NCBI GenBank assembly: GCA_036263655.1
Contig: DATAGP010000053.1
Location: 28,417 to 92,416, forward strand
From: Schlegelella_A sp036263655
GTDB lineage: Bacteria > Pseudomonadota > Gammaproteobacteria > Burkholderiales > Burkholderiaceae_C
Direction of reading: 5' to 3'
DNA: 64,000 nt
A program made the translations under genes and the position numbers. The notes beneath the pieces are model-generated. The model did not search any database, had not been told where the DNA came from, and saw only the letters and a list, made by a program, of their open reading frames with translations. Below, in pieces: positions 8,482 through 17,151 of this stretch (within the stretch, counting starts at the first letter, position 1; each line of letters begins with the position of its first letter).

Positions 8482-9689
8482 CGACGCTTCTTTCGCGCTC
8501 GCCGTGGCAGCTCGCCCGTCGCGCGGCGGCGATGAACCCGTCGGCGATCCGCGAAATCCTCAAGCTGACCGAGCGGCCGGGGATCATCTCCCTGGCCGGC
8601 GGCCTGCCGTCGCCCGACACCTTCCCGATCGACGCCATGCGCCAGGCGAGCGCCCGCGTGCTCCGCGACACGCCGCGCGAGGCCCTGCAGTACGCGGCGA
8701 GCGAAGGCTTCGGCCCGTTGCGCGAATGGGTCGCCGAAGAGCTCGCCGGCCAGGGCTTCGACGTCGATGCGACACAGGTGCTCATCACCACCGGCTCGCA
8801 GCAGGGGCTGGATCTCGTCGCCAAGGTGCTCGTCGATGCCGGCAGCCGCATCGCCGTCGAGTCGCCCACGTACCTCGGCGCGCTGCAGGCCTTCGCGCCC
8901 TTCGAGCCGCGCTTCGTCACGGTGGCCGGCGACGACGATGGCCCATCTCCCGAGGCGCTTGCGGCATCGGCCGACGGAGCCCGCTTCTTCTACGTCCTGC
9001 CGAATTTCCAGAACCCCAGCGGCCGCTCGATCGGCGCCGCCCGGCGCGACGAGCTCGTCGCCGCGGCGCAGCGCACGGGGGTTCCGCTTGTCGAGGACAA
9101 CCCCTACGGCGACCTCTGGTTCGACGCGCCGCCGCCGCCGCCGCTGGCCTCGCGCTGGCCGCAGGGCAGCGTCTACCTCGGCAGCTTCTCCAAGGTGCTC
9201 GCACCGGGGCTGCGCCTCGGCTACGTCGTCGCGCCGCCGGGGATCTTCGCCAAGCTCCTGCAGGCCAAGCAGGCGGCCGACCTGCACACGCCGGGCTTCA
9301 ACCAGCGGATCGTCCACGAGGTCGTCCGGCACGGCTTCCTGCGCAGCCATGTGCCGACAATCCGGGCCCGCTACAAGCGCCATCGCGATGCGATGGAGGC
9401 GGCGCTCGTCGCCCACCTGCCCGGCAGCGGCGCCCTGGCGTGCCGCTGGCGCACGCCGGGCGGCGGCATGTTCTTCTGGGTCGAGCTGCCTGCAGGCATC
9501 GACGCCGAGGCCCTGCTGGTGCGCGCGCTCGAGCGCGGCGTCGCCTTCGTTCCGGGCACCTCGTTCTTCGCCGCCGGCGCGAAGGCGAACACGCTCCGGC
9601 TGTCGTTCGTCACCGTCGCGCCCGAGCTCATCGAGCGCGGCATCGCCGCCCTGGCCGCGGCCCTGCGCGACATGGAGCCCTCGCGATGA
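8478..9689 (+). CDS. PLP-dependent aminotransferase (class I/II, 2-aminoadipate transaminase-like)
   Basis: A 403-residue fold-type I enzyme without a DNA-binding domain. Motifs: ISLAGGLPSPDTFP near the N-terminus, the ITTGSQQGLDLVAKVL cofactor-loop region, NFQNPSGRS, EDNPYGDL (the Asp that pairs with the pyridine nitrogen) and the PLP lysine K239 in GSFSKVLAPGLRLGY. This subgroup includes LysN/2-aminoadipate aminotransferases and other broad-specificity enzymes. Start and stop overlap both neighbours by four bases (ATGA), so it lies in a tight three-gene operon with the exporter and the PhzF protein. Exact amino-acid substrate cannot be read from the sequence. Confidence 0.9.
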   Translation: MTTLLSRSPWQLARRAAAMNPSAIREILKLTERPGIISLAGGLPSPDTFPIDAMRQASARVLRDTPREALQYAASEGFGPLREWVAEELAGQGFDVDATQVLITTGSQQGLDLVAKVLVDAGSRIAVESPTYLGALQAFAPFEPRFVTVAGDDDGPSPEALAASADGARFFYVLPNFQNPSGRSIGAARRDELVAAAQRTGVPLVEDNPYGDLWFDAPPPPPLASRWPQGSVYLGSFSKVLAPGLRLGYVVAPPGIFAKLLQAKQAADLHTPGFNQRIVHEVVRHGFLRSHVPTIRARYKRHRDAMEAALVAHLPGSGALACRWRTPGGGMFFWVELPAGIDAEALLVRALERGVAFVPGTSFFAAGAKANTLRLSFVTVAPELIERGIAALAAALRDMEPSR

Positions 9690-10522
9690 ATCGATTCGAT
9701 TTCACGCAGGTCGACGTCTTCACCGAGGCGCCGTTGCAGGGCAACCCGCTGGCCGTCGTGCATGGCGCCGACGCCCTCGAGGCCGAACGCATGCAGGCCT
9801 TCGCGCGCTGGACCAACCTCAGCGAGACGACCTTCCTGCTCGCACCCACGGATCCGGCCGCCGACTACCGGGTGCGCATCTTCACGCCGGGCGGCGAGCT
9901 GCCTTTCGCCGGCCACCCGACGCTCGGCAGCTGCCACGCCTGGCTCGAGCAGGGCGGCCGACCGAGGACGCCCGGGGTGGTGGTGCAGGAGTGCGGCGTC
10001 GGCCTCGTCCACCTGCGGCTCGACGGCACGCGTGCCGCCTTCGCAGCGCCGAAGCTGGAGCGCGCCGACGTCGATGCCGACGATCGCGCCGCCGTGCTCG
10101 CCGCCCTAGGCGTGCCTGCAGATCGCCTGGTCGCCGCGCAATGGCTGAAGAACGGGCCGCGCTGGCTCAGCCTGCTGCTCGATTCGGCCGAGACCGTGCT
10201 GGCCATCGTCCCCGACGCCGCGGCGATGAAGCGCTTCGCGTCGGTCGGGGTGGCCGGCCCGCATCGGGCCGGCAGCGAGACGGTGTTCGAGGTGCGCGGC
10301 TTCGTCGGCCGGCCGCACCTGTACGAGGACCCGGTGACCGGCAGCCTCAACGCCGGCCTCGCCCAGTGGCTCATCGGCGCGGGGCGTGCGCCGTCCGCCT
10401 ACGTCGCCAGCCAGGGCACGCGCCTCGGTCGTGCCGGCCGCGTTCACATCACCAAGGAAGGCGAGACGGTGTGGGTGGGCGGCCGGACGGTCTCGGTCGT
10501 GCGCGGCAGCGTCAGCTTCTAG
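9686..10522 (+). CDS. PhzF-family isomerase/epimerase-like protein
   Basis: A 278-residue protein of the PhzF (diaminopimelate-epimerase fold) family. It starts FDFTQVDVFTEAPLQGNPLAVV, which includes the family's conserved GNPLAVV. It continues with the catalytic glutamate segment NLSETTFLL, then RIFTPGGELPFAGHPTLGS and a C-terminal EDPVTGSLNAGLAQWL. These match the family well and length is typical. PhzF in phenazine synthesis isomerises a dihydroanthranilate; most members, like this one, have no assigned substrate. It is the last gene of the operon started by the EamA exporter. A GC-rich hairpin that includes its stop codon follows. Confidence 0.88.
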   Translation: MNRFDFTQVDVFTEAPLQGNPLAVVHGADALEAERMQAFARWTNLSETTFLLAPTDPAADYRVRIFTPGGELPFAGHPTLGSCHAWLEQGGRPRTPGVVVQECGVGLVHLRLDGTRAAFAAPKLERADVDADDRAAVLAALGVPADRLVAAQWLKNGPRWLSLLLDSAETVLAIVPDAAAMKRFASVGVAGPHRAGSETVFEVRGFVGRPHLYEDPVTGSLNAGLAQWLIGAGRAPSAYVASQGTRLGRAGRVHITKEGETVWVGGRTVSVVRGSVSF

Positions 10523-10543
10523 CGCCGCGCGCCGGGCGCGCTA
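10520..10543. terminator. Possible bidirectional terminator between convergent genes
   Basis: The 24-base stretch from 10520 to 10543 folds as TAGCGC pairing with GCGCTA, with one bulged C and two further pairs. The stop codon of the PhzF gene (TAG) and that of the convergent Wzz-like gene (CTA on this strand) form the base of the stem. There is no T-run on either side, so if it terminates it is not a classical intrinsic terminator. Confidence 0.3.
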
Positions 10544-11782
10544 CGGGCGGCGCAGGCTCCAGGCCCGCGCCAGCCCGCTCCAGGCGGCGGCGCTCTGCGG
10601 ATCGCTGGACCGCACCAGTGCGAGGTAGCGGCGGACGACCACCCACAGCGAGACGAGCAGGAAGGCGAGCACCGTGCTCGCGAGGATGATGAGCGTCCGT
10701 TGCGGCTTCGACTTCCGGTCCGGCGGCAGGGCGACGTCCACCTGCTGCAGCGACGGCCCTTCCTTGGCCTCGTCGAGCTTGGCGATCTCGTACTGGCGGA
10801 TCATGCTTTCGAGCAGCGTCTCCTGCAGCTTCAGCTCGCGCCGGGCCCGCACGTACTCGATCGCCGCCTCGGGGATCCGGCCGACGGGCATGTCGACGGC
10901 GCTGCCGTTCGCGCCGCCTTGCGCCGACTCCATGCGCGCCAGCTCGCTGCGCAGCGCGCGCAGCTCGGAGCTCAGGCGGATGACGTCGGGGTTCTGCGGC
11001 GTCGCCGAGGTGCGCAGGACCTTCAGCTGCACCTCCCGCTCGGAGATCTGCGCCCGCACCGCGGCCGCGCCGGTGATCAGCGCCTCGGCCTGCTTGTCGA
11101 GGACGATCACGCCCGACTTCTCCTGCACGTCGCGCAGGCCCTGCTCGGCCTTGACCAGGTTCTCCTTGGTGTCCTTCAGCTGCTTCTCGAAGAAGGCCCG
11201 GCGCAGCTGCGCCTCCGAGACGGCGAGGCGGGCCAGCAGCTTGGTCACCTCGGCCTCGTGGGCGTTGGCGAGATCGGCGGCGAAGCGCGGATCCTTGTCG
11301 TCCACCTCGACGGCGATGACGCCGCTCTTCTTGTCGGCAGACACGCGGATGTACTTCGGCAGGTGCTTGCGCAGCGTCTCGTAGGAGTCGACGTCGTAGT
11401 GCTCCAGCAGCTTGAAGCGCTCGGCCAGGGCGCGCTGGACGCTGTCGCTCTTCAGCAGCGCGACGTAGAGCTCGTCCGGCGTCTTGGCGGAAAGGCTGCC
11501 CGCCAGCCCACCGAGCGAGCCGAGCGCCGCCAGCGCCGCGGCGGAGTTGCTCTGCGTCTGCGAGCCGGGCGCGAGCAACGTCGTCCGCGCGGTGTAGATC
11601 GGCGGCAGCAGGAGGGCCACCCCCAGCGCCACCAGTGCGGCGCCGAGCGTGACCGCGGCGATGAGGCCCTTGCTCTCGCCCAGCCAGGTGAGCAGGTCGG
11701 CGAGCCCGAACGCGGGGCCGTCGTCGCCGTCGTAGGGTGGCTGGGACGCCGACAGCGGCGTCGTCGAATCGGCACTGAGCAT
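10541..11782 (-). CDS. Wzz-type polysaccharide chain-length / export co-polymerase protein
   Basis: A 413-residue inner-membrane protein of the Wzz/GNVR class. A hydrophobic helix at about residues 41-62 leads into IYTARTTLLAPG. A long periplasmic region rich in coiled coil follows (AHEAEVTKLLARLAVSEAQL, then repeated Glu/Lys/Arg heptads), and a second membrane helix lies near residue 370 (LIILASTVLAFLLVSLWVVV). Just before it is the conserved proline-rich PPDRKSKPQRT. No C-terminal tyrosine-kinase domain is present. It lies 11 bases downstream of the SLBB export protein gene, so the two probably form an export pair. No glycosyltransferase or flippase gene accompanies them here. Confidence 0.85.
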   Translation of the reverse strand: MLSADSTTPLSASQPPYDGDDGPAFGLADLLTWLGESKGLIAAVTLGAALVALGVALLLPPIYTARTTLLAPGSQTQSNSAAALAALGSLGGLAGSLSAKTPDELYVALLKSDSVQRALAERFKLLEHYDVDSYETLRKHLPKYIRVSADKKSGVIAVEVDDKDPRFAADLANAHEAEVTKLLARLAVSEAQLRRAFFEKQLKDTKENLVKAEQGLRDVQEKSGVIVLDKQAEALITGAAAVRAQISEREVQLKVLRTSATPQNPDVIRLSSELRALRSELARMESAQGGANGSAVDMPVGRIPEAAIEYVRARRELKLQETLLESMIRQYEIAKLDEAKEGPSLQQVDVALPPDRKSKPQRTLIILASTVLAFLLVSLWVVVRRYLALVRSSDPQSAAAWSGLARAWSLRRP

Positions 11783-11793
11783 GTCCGGCGCGA

Positions 11794-14400
11794 TCAGTTC
11801 CTGATCGAATTGATGGCGGCGATGCCGATGCCGAAGCCGGAGAAGATCTGGGCGATGTCCTTCAGGTTGCGCACCAGGGCACGGCCCCAGGTCTCGAAGT
11901 CGAGCTGGTTGGGCACGATCAGCGCGTCGCCGGGCTGCAGCACCTGCGCCTCGAGGCCGCCGCGGCCGAAGAATCCGCGCCGGTCGGCGGCGCTGTTGAC
12001 GGTGCCGTCGGCACGCAGGATGAACATGTTGGACGTGTCCGCGGCCTCGTCCGCGCCGGCCAGGCGCAGGTAGTCGCCGGCGGTGCGTCCCGGCTTCCAG
12101 ACGAAGGCGTTGCTGTTGACCACCGCCCCCGCCACCGTGATGAAGCCGGGCCGGGGCGGCACGCTGATGCGGTCGCCGTTCTCCAGCGGCACGTCGGGCA
12201 GCGACGTGAGCGTCACGTCCTCCGGCACCAGCTCGAGGGCGATGCGGCCGTTCGGCTCGATGCGCGACAGCCGGGCGAGCTGCGCCTGTGTCGCGGCGTT
12301 GCTGACCGCGGCCGAGGTCTGCGCACCGGCGGGATCGTCGCGCCGGTTCGCGGCATCGCGCGCGGCCTGCACCGACGACAGCGCCTGCAGCCGGGCGATC
12401 GCCGCCGCCAGGTTCTCGCGCTGGCGCGCGCGCGTCTCCTCGCGGGTGAACTCGAGCCCGTAGACGTAGGCCTGCGGCGTGAAGCCGCCCGCCCGCGAGA
12501 TGAGGCCGCGAAGCGTCTCGCCGGCCTGCAGCTGGTAGATGCCCGGAGCGTTCACCTCGCCTTCGAGCGAGACGAGCCGCGTCTGCCGCGACACCGGGCC
12601 GCGCACGTCCTTCTGGCTGTACACCGTGACGACGTCGCCGGGCGCGAGGGCGATGTTGTTCGCCGGGTCGTTCTGCAGCACCGCGCGGCCGAGATTGAAC
12701 GGGATCACCTGCGTGCTCAGGTCCGGGTTGAGCCGCTCGATGGTCGCGTAGTCCCAGTTCAGCTCGTCGAACAGGGCGGCCGGCGTGCGCCGGGAGCGGG
12801 CGACGGCGGCACGGTCGGCTTCGCGCTGCCGCCGCTCGGCGCCGCGCCGCTCGGCGCCTGTCGGCACGTCGGAGCGGCTGCGCGCATCGCGCCGCTCGTC
12901 GATCGTGTCGGACGGTCGATCCAGCCGCCCTGTGTTGCCGGCGGCATCCGCGCCGGAGGTGCCGGGGCGCTGCCGCTCGAACCCTCGCTGGATGCCGCGC
13001 TCGAAGTCGCGCTCGTCGACCGCGCGGGGCAGGCGATCGTCCTCGTCGTCCTCGATCACCTGCACGAGCAGGTTCTTGCGCCGGTAGAAGTCGGGCGTGA
13101 TGAGCGCGTCGCGGTCGGGGATCAGGTCGCGGATGCGCATGCCTTCGCTGAACGGATAGCGCAAGGGCTGGGCGACGTGGCCGCGAAGCGTCACCGCATT
13201 GGCGAACTGCGGCGAGATGGGCAGGAGGCTGAGCACGTCGCCGTCGCGCAGCGTCTTCTGCAGGCCGGCGGCGTCGAGCCGGAAGGACTCGACGAAGCGG
13301 GGCGCGAGCGGCTGCGTCGGGTCGATGCGCTCGAGCTGCACGCGGTTCGGGTTGGCGAGCACCGGCGGGCCGCCGGCGTAGCGCAGGACCTCGCTCAGCC
13401 GTTCCTGTGCCGACTTGAGCTCGTAGATCGCCGGCGTGTCGATCGAGCCGGTGAGGGCCACGCGCGGACCGGCCGACTGGAACACGACGACGTCGCCGGC
13501 GGCGAGCTGCACGTCGCGGGACTTGTCGCCCTGGACCAGGAACTCGTAGACGTCGAGCTCCGAGATGACGCGGCCGTCGCGGCGCAGCAGGATCTTGCGC
13601 ATCGATCCGCTCGGTGCCGGCCCGCCTGCGGCGACGACGGCGGAGAGCAGCGTCGACTGGCTCGACAGCGTGATCACGCCCGGCCGTTGCGCCGGGCCGA
13701 CGACGAACACGCGCAAGCCGCGCAGCTGGCCGAGCGAGACGCTCAGGTCGAAGTTGGTGTAGAGCCGGCCGATCTGCGCGCGCAGGTTTCTCTCGAGGTC
13801 GGCGGCCTTGACGCCGGCGACGTTGAAGCTGCCCACCTTGGGCAGGTTGAGCATGCCGTTGCGGTCGACCGTGCTGCGGTAGTCCACGTCGATCGAGCCC
13901 CAGGCTCGGAGCACGATCTCGTCGCCGGGACCGAGCGTGTAGTCCGCCGACACGGGGACGTTGTCGAGCGACTGGAAGGTGTCGGCGGCGGCGGCGAAGA
14001 AGGTCGAGCCGAAGATCGGCAGGAGGCGGCCGGTCGCGCCTTCGACGAAGCGCTGGAACTCGTTGGGCCGGGGCGGCGGCAGCGGCTCGGCTCGCAGCGG
14101 GAAGCCGTCGGGGCCGATGCGCCGTTCCCCGCCCGAGGGAGCGCTGCCGCGTGCGCCGGCGCCGTTGCGTGCATCGCTGCCTGGCGGCCGCTCCATGCCA
14201 TCGGGCGTGCGCGGCCCCGGCGACCCGCGCAGCGGCACGCCGCCTGGCCCGGCGCCCGGCAGGCGATCGGGATAACCGGGCGTGCTGAAGGTGCCGGGCG
14301 TCGGCTCGTCGGCGGCGAGCGCCGACGGCACCTGGCCGAAGAGACCGGCCAGCACGGCAAGCAGCGAGGCGGCTCGCCGGCGCAGGAGAAATCGCGACAT
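11794..14400 (-). CDS. SLBB-domain outer-membrane polysaccharide export protein (Wza/OPX family)
   Basis: An 868-residue exported protein with an N-terminal signal peptide (hydrophobic residues about 12-30, SALA|ADE). It carries a poly-export domain (YTLGPGDEIVLRAWGSIDVD and NLPKVGSFNVAGVKAADLE, about residues 155-220). Several SLBB repeats follow, for example VFVVGPAQRPGVITLSSQST and VSLEGEVNAPGIYQLQAGET. The C-terminus carries WGRALVRNLKDIAQIFSGFG, an amphipathic segment typical of the long members. At about twice the length of E. coli Wza it belongs to the large multi-SLBB subgroup. Residues about 440-540 form a highly charged Arg/Asp/Glu-rich, probably disordered insert. The gene precedes the Wzz-like gene; export of an exopolysaccharide is the likely role. 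Confidence 0.88.
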   Translation of the reverse strand: MSRFLLRRRAASLLAVLAGLFGQVPSALAADEPTPGTFSTPGYPDRLPGAGPGGVPLRGSPGPRTPDGMERPPGSDARNGAGARGSAPSGGERRIGPDGFPLRAEPLPPPRPNEFQRFVEGATGRLLPIFGSTFFAAAADTFQSLDNVPVSADYTLGPGDEIVLRAWGSIDVDYRSTVDRNGMLNLPKVGSFNVAGVKAADLERNLRAQIGRLYTNFDLSVSLGQLRGLRVFVVGPAQRPGVITLSSQSTLLSAVVAAGGPAPSGSMRKILLRRDGRVISELDVYEFLVQGDKSRDVQLAAGDVVVFQSAGPRVALTGSIDTPAIYELKSAQERLSEVLRYAGGPPVLANPNRVQLERIDPTQPLAPRFVESFRLDAAGLQKTLRDGDVLSLLPISPQFANAVTLRGHVAQPLRYPFSEGMRIRDLIPDRDALITPDFYRRKNLLVQVIEDDEDDRLPRAVDERDFERGIQRGFERQRPGTSGADAAGNTGRLDRPSDTIDERRDARSRSDVPTGAERRGAERRQREADRAAVARSRRTPAALFDELNWDYATIERLNPDLSTQVIPFNLGRAVLQNDPANNIALAPGDVVTVYSQKDVRGPVSRQTRLVSLEGEVNAPGIYQLQAGETLRGLISRAGGFTPQAYVYGLEFTREETRARQRENLAAAIARLQALSSVQAARDAANRRDDPAGAQTSAAVSNAATQAQLARLSRIEPNGRIALELVPEDVTLTSLPDVPLENGDRISVPPRPGFITVAGAVVNSNAFVWKPGRTAGDYLRLAGADEAADTSNMFILRADGTVNSAADRRGFFGRGGLEAQVLQPGDALIVPNQLDFETWGRALVRNLKDIAQIFSGFGIGIAAINSIRN

Positions 14401-14454
14401 CGGGTTCAGGGGAGAGAGCGGATCAGGGGCCGCCGCCCGACGGCGATCGTAGCC

Positions 14455-14919
14455 TTACTCCTTGCGATAACTGTCGTGGCAGGCCTTGCACGAGCCGCCG
14501 GTCGCGCCCACCTGCGCCTTGATGGTGTCGATGTTGCCGGTCTTGGCCGCGGCGTTCAGCTTCACCATCTCTTCCTGCATCTTGGTGGCGGCGGCCCGGA
14601 ACTTGTCCTGCTCGGTCCAGATCTTCGGCAGCGCGTTGGTCTGCCCCTGGTCGCTCCCTTCGACGAATCCGGCGAACGGAAGCTTCGAGACGATGGTGGC
14701 CAGCTCGGCGTTGTCGGCGGCGGCCTTGGCGTCGAACGGGATGCGGCCGTTCGCCATCGCGGCGACCCGGCCGAAGTGCGTGCCCATCAAGGTGAAGGCG
14801 GCGCGGCGATAACGGACGGCATCTTCCGGCTTGGCGAATTGGGCAGCCGCGGGCAGGGCCGTGATCGCGCCCGCGATGGCTGCGGCTACCATCAGCGTCG
14901 ACATGAAAGACCGGGACAT
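14455..14919 (-). CDS. Cytochrome c' (class II c-type cytochrome)
   Basis: A 154-residue periplasmic protein: signal peptide cleaved near LPAAAQ|FAKPED, then a four-helix domain ending in the haem-binding CKACH motif close to the C-terminus (GGSCKACHDSYRKE). The C-terminal position of CXXCH is diagnostic for cytochrome c'. RYRRAAFTLMGTHFGRVAAM near the mature N-terminus fits the family's helix 1. The start at 14919 has a GGAGG ribosome site. Cytochromes c' bind NO or CO and may protect against nitrosative stress. It is divergent from a cytochrome b561 gene, a pairing I recall as frequent in Burkholderiales, suggesting an electron-transfer partnership. Confidence 0.92.
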   Translation of the reverse strand: MSRSFMSTLMVAAAIAGAITALPAAAQFAKPEDAVRYRRAAFTLMGTHFGRVAAMANGRIPFDAKAAADNAELATIVSKLPFAGFVEGSDQGQTNALPKIWTEQDKFRAAATKMQEEMVKLNAAAKTGNIDTIKAQVGATGGSCKACHDSYRKE

Positions 14920-14981
14920 AGAAACCTCCGTGGTGGACCCGTGTGGGCGTGGGCACGACGGCCGATGCCGGCGCGCCGCGG

Positions 14982-15011
14982 AGTGTAAGCAGGCGACACC
15001 GATGCCGTCAG
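14982..15011 (-). promoter_or_regulatory. Candidate sigma-70 promoter for the cytochrome c' gene
   Basis: On the minus strand, CTGACG (15006-15011) and TACACT (14982-14987) are separated by 18 bases and lie about 62 bases upstream of the cytochrome c' start. Each box matches the sigma-70 consensus at four of six positions. Read from the sequence alone. Confidence 0.35.
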
Positions 15012-15042
15012 CCCCGGGAAAGCGCCGAGCAGTCGAGGCCGG

Positions 15043-15720
15043 ATGAGCGAACCGCAAGCCGTTCGCGTCTGGGACCTGCCGACGCGCACGTTCCACTGGC
15101 TGCTCGCCGTCTGCGTCGTCGGCTCGGTCGTCAGCGCCAAGATCGGCGGCGGCGCGATGGTCTGGCACTTCCGCTTCGGCTACGTCGTGCTGACGCTGCT
15201 GGCCTTCAGGCTGCTCTGGGGCTTCGTCGGCGGGCACTGGTCTCGCTTCCGCGCCTTCGTCTACGCGCCCCGCACCAGCCTGCGCTACCTGCGTGGCGGC
15301 AGCCTGCCGCACGAGCACCATCACGTCGGCCACAACCCGCTCGGCGCCTGGTCGGTGTTCGGACTGCTCGCGGTGCTGGTGGTGCAGGTGGCCACCGGCC
15401 TCGTGGCCGACGACGAGATCTCGAACACCGGTCCGCTCGCCAGGTTCGTGTCGACGGCGACCAGCCTCGGCGCCACGTCGTGGCACCGGAACTACGGCCA
15501 GTGGATCATCATCGCGCTCGTCGTCCTGCACATCGCGGCCATCGCGTTCTACTGGTTCCGGCGCCGTCAGAACCTGGTCGCGCCCATGCTGCACGGCGAC
15601 AAGCTCCTGACCGCCGACGTGCCGGCCTCGGTCGACAGCACCCGGTCGCGCGTCCTCGCGCTGGCGCTGCTCGTGGCATGCGCCGGTGCGGTCGCCTGGC
15701 TGGTCGGCCTGGGCGGCTGA
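15043..15720 (+). CDS. Cytochrome b561-type di-haem membrane protein
   Basis: A 225-residue integral membrane protein with four main transmembrane helices and conserved histidines suited to bind two b haems: TFHWLLAVC in helix 1, HFRFGYVVLTLL, the HEHHHVGHNPLGAWSV segment, and HRNYGQWIIIALVVLHIAA near helix 4. An extra hydrophobic segment ends the protein. It matches the prokaryotic cytochrome b561 family, which passes electrons from quinol or a ferredoxin-like donor to a periplasmic c-type cytochrome. The divergent cytochrome c' gene, 123 bases away, is the obvious candidate partner. The GNAT gene follows on the same strand. Confidence 0.9.
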   Translation: MSEPQAVRVWDLPTRTFHWLLAVCVVGSVVSAKIGGGAMVWHFRFGYVVLTLLAFRLLWGFVGGHWSRFRAFVYAPRTSLRYLRGGSLPHEHHHVGHNPLGAWSVFGLLAVLVVQVATGLVADDEISNTGPLARFVSTATSLGATSWHRNYGQWIIIALVVLHIAAIAFYWFRRRQNLVAPMLHGDKLLTADVPASVDSTRSRVLALALLVACAGAVAWLVGLGG

Positions 15721-15748
15721 GGCCCATGGTCCGATCCTGATCCCGTCC

Positions 15749-16246
15749 ATGCCCGACGACCCGCCGAAGATCGAGCTTCGCAGTGCGTCGACGTCCGCGG
15801 ACGTGGCCAGCGCCGCCGTCCTCTTCCGCGAGTACGCCGCGAGCCTCGACGTCGATCTCTGCTTCCAGAACTTCGAGGCCGAGCTCGCCGGCTTGCCCGG
15901 CGAGTACGCGCCGCCGGGAGGCCAGCTCCTGCTCGCCTACGTCGACGGCGAGCTCGCCGGCTGCGGCGCGATGCGCCCCTTCGCCGATGCCGACTACGCC
16001 AACGCCTGCGAGATGAAGCGCGTGTTCGTCCGCCCGCCGTTCCGCGGCTGCGGCCTCGGCCGAATGCTGGCCCAGCGGCTGCTCGACGAGGGGCGGCGCG
16101 CCGGCTACTCGGCGATGCTCCTCGACACCCTCGACGACATGGAGGCGGCGCGCGAGCTCTACGCCACGCTCGGCTTCGAGGAGATCCCGCCCTACTACTT
16201 CAACCCGATCGCCGGGGCCCACTACCTCAAGGCCGACCTGACATGA
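15749..16246 (+). CDS. GNAT-family N-acetyltransferase
   Basis: A 165-residue acetyltransferase-fold protein. The acetyl-CoA-binding motif A is clear: MKRVFVRPPFRGCGLGRMLAQ (about residues 90-110). Motif B ends with ARELYATLGFEEIPPYYFNP, a form seen in a common bacterial GNAT subgroup. The ATG at 15749 was chosen because the longer in-frame extension runs back into the 3' end of the cytochrome b561 gene. Its stop overlaps the epimerase start (ATGA), implying co-translation. Acceptor substrate unknown. Confidence 0.87.
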   Translation: MPDDPPKIELRSASTSADVASAAVLFREYAASLDVDLCFQNFEAELAGLPGEYAPPGGQLLLAYVDGELAGCGAMRPFADADYANACEMKRVFVRPPFRGCGLGRMLAQRLLDEGRRAGYSAMLLDTLDDMEAARELYATLGFEEIPPYYFNPIAGAHYLKADLT

Positions 16247-17130
16247 CGCTCGAGACCGCGACCGAGGCCGACCGGGGCGCCTCTTCCTCCAAGTTCGAGC
16301 TGCACGCCGGCGCGCTTCGCCTCGGGCTGCGGCCGGACCTCGGCGGCTCCGTCGCCGGCCTGTGGCATGGCGAGACGCCCCTGCTGCGCTCCACCGAGCC
16401 GGCCCGGCTCGAGAACGCCCACGATTCGGCGATGTTCCCGCTGCTGCCGTACTCGAACCGGCTCGGCTACCGGCGCTTTCGCTGGCGCGGTCGGGACTAC
16501 ACGACGCGCGCCAACGTCGACGGCTCGCCGCACTCGCTGCACGGCATCGGCTGGCAGCGGCCATGGCGCCTGGTCTCGTCGAGCGCGCTCGAGGTGGTGC
16601 TGGAGCTGGCCCACCCGGGCGATGCGGACTGGCCCTTCGCCTTCACCGCCCGCCAGTACTTCGCCCTCAGTGCCGACGCGTTCTCGGCCCGCCTGCAGTT
16701 CACCAACGACGACGAGCGCGAGCAGCCCGTCGGCCTGGGCTTCCACCCGTACTTCGTCAAGCGCCTGCGCAGCCGGCTGCACATCGAGCTCTCCGACCGC
16801 TGGGAGGCCGATGCCACGCTGCTGCCGACGCGCAAGGTCGCGCAGCACGGCATCGACAGCGATCTGTCGCATCTCGATTTCGACAACTGCTTCGAGGGCT
16901 GGCGCGGGCCCGCGCGCATCCGCGACGAACGGTTCTCGCTGCAGCTGTCGTCCTCGCTGGCCTATCTCGTCGTCTACACGCCGCCCGAGAGCGACCACTT
17001 CTGCGTCGAGCCGGTCAGCCACGTCAGCAATGCCGTGCACATGGCCGACCCGCTGGCGCACGGCCTGGCCGCCGTGCCGCCGGGGGCCACGCTCGAGGCT
17101 TGGATGAAGCTGGACGTCGCCGTGCTTTGA
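16243..17130 (+). CDS. Aldose 1-epimerase family protein
   Basis: A 295-residue protein with the galactose-mutarotase-like beta-sandwich fold. It shows the family's active-site pattern: FPLLPYSNRLGYRRFRWRGR, HSLHGIGWQRPW (first catalytic His), LGFHPYFV (second His) and an acidic residue near the C-terminus in FCVEPVSHVSNAVH. Such enzymes interconvert alpha and beta sugar anomers in the cytosol. Members without a sugar operon often have no known substrate, as here. It is translationally coupled to the upstream GNAT gene. Confidence 0.9.
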   Translation: MTLETATEADRGASSSKFELHAGALRLGLRPDLGGSVAGLWHGETPLLRSTEPARLENAHDSAMFPLLPYSNRLGYRRFRWRGRDYTTRANVDGSPHSLHGIGWQRPWRLVSSSALEVVLELAHPGDADWPFAFTARQYFALSADAFSARLQFTNDDEREQPVGLGFHPYFVKRLRSRLHIELSDRWEADATLLPTRKVAQHGIDSDLSHLDFDNCFEGWRGPARIRDERFSLQLSSSLAYLVVYTPPESDHFCVEPVSHVSNAVHMADPLAHGLAAVPPGATLEAWMKLDVAVL

Positions 17131-17151
17131 GGCGCCGGAAAGGCGCGGCGG

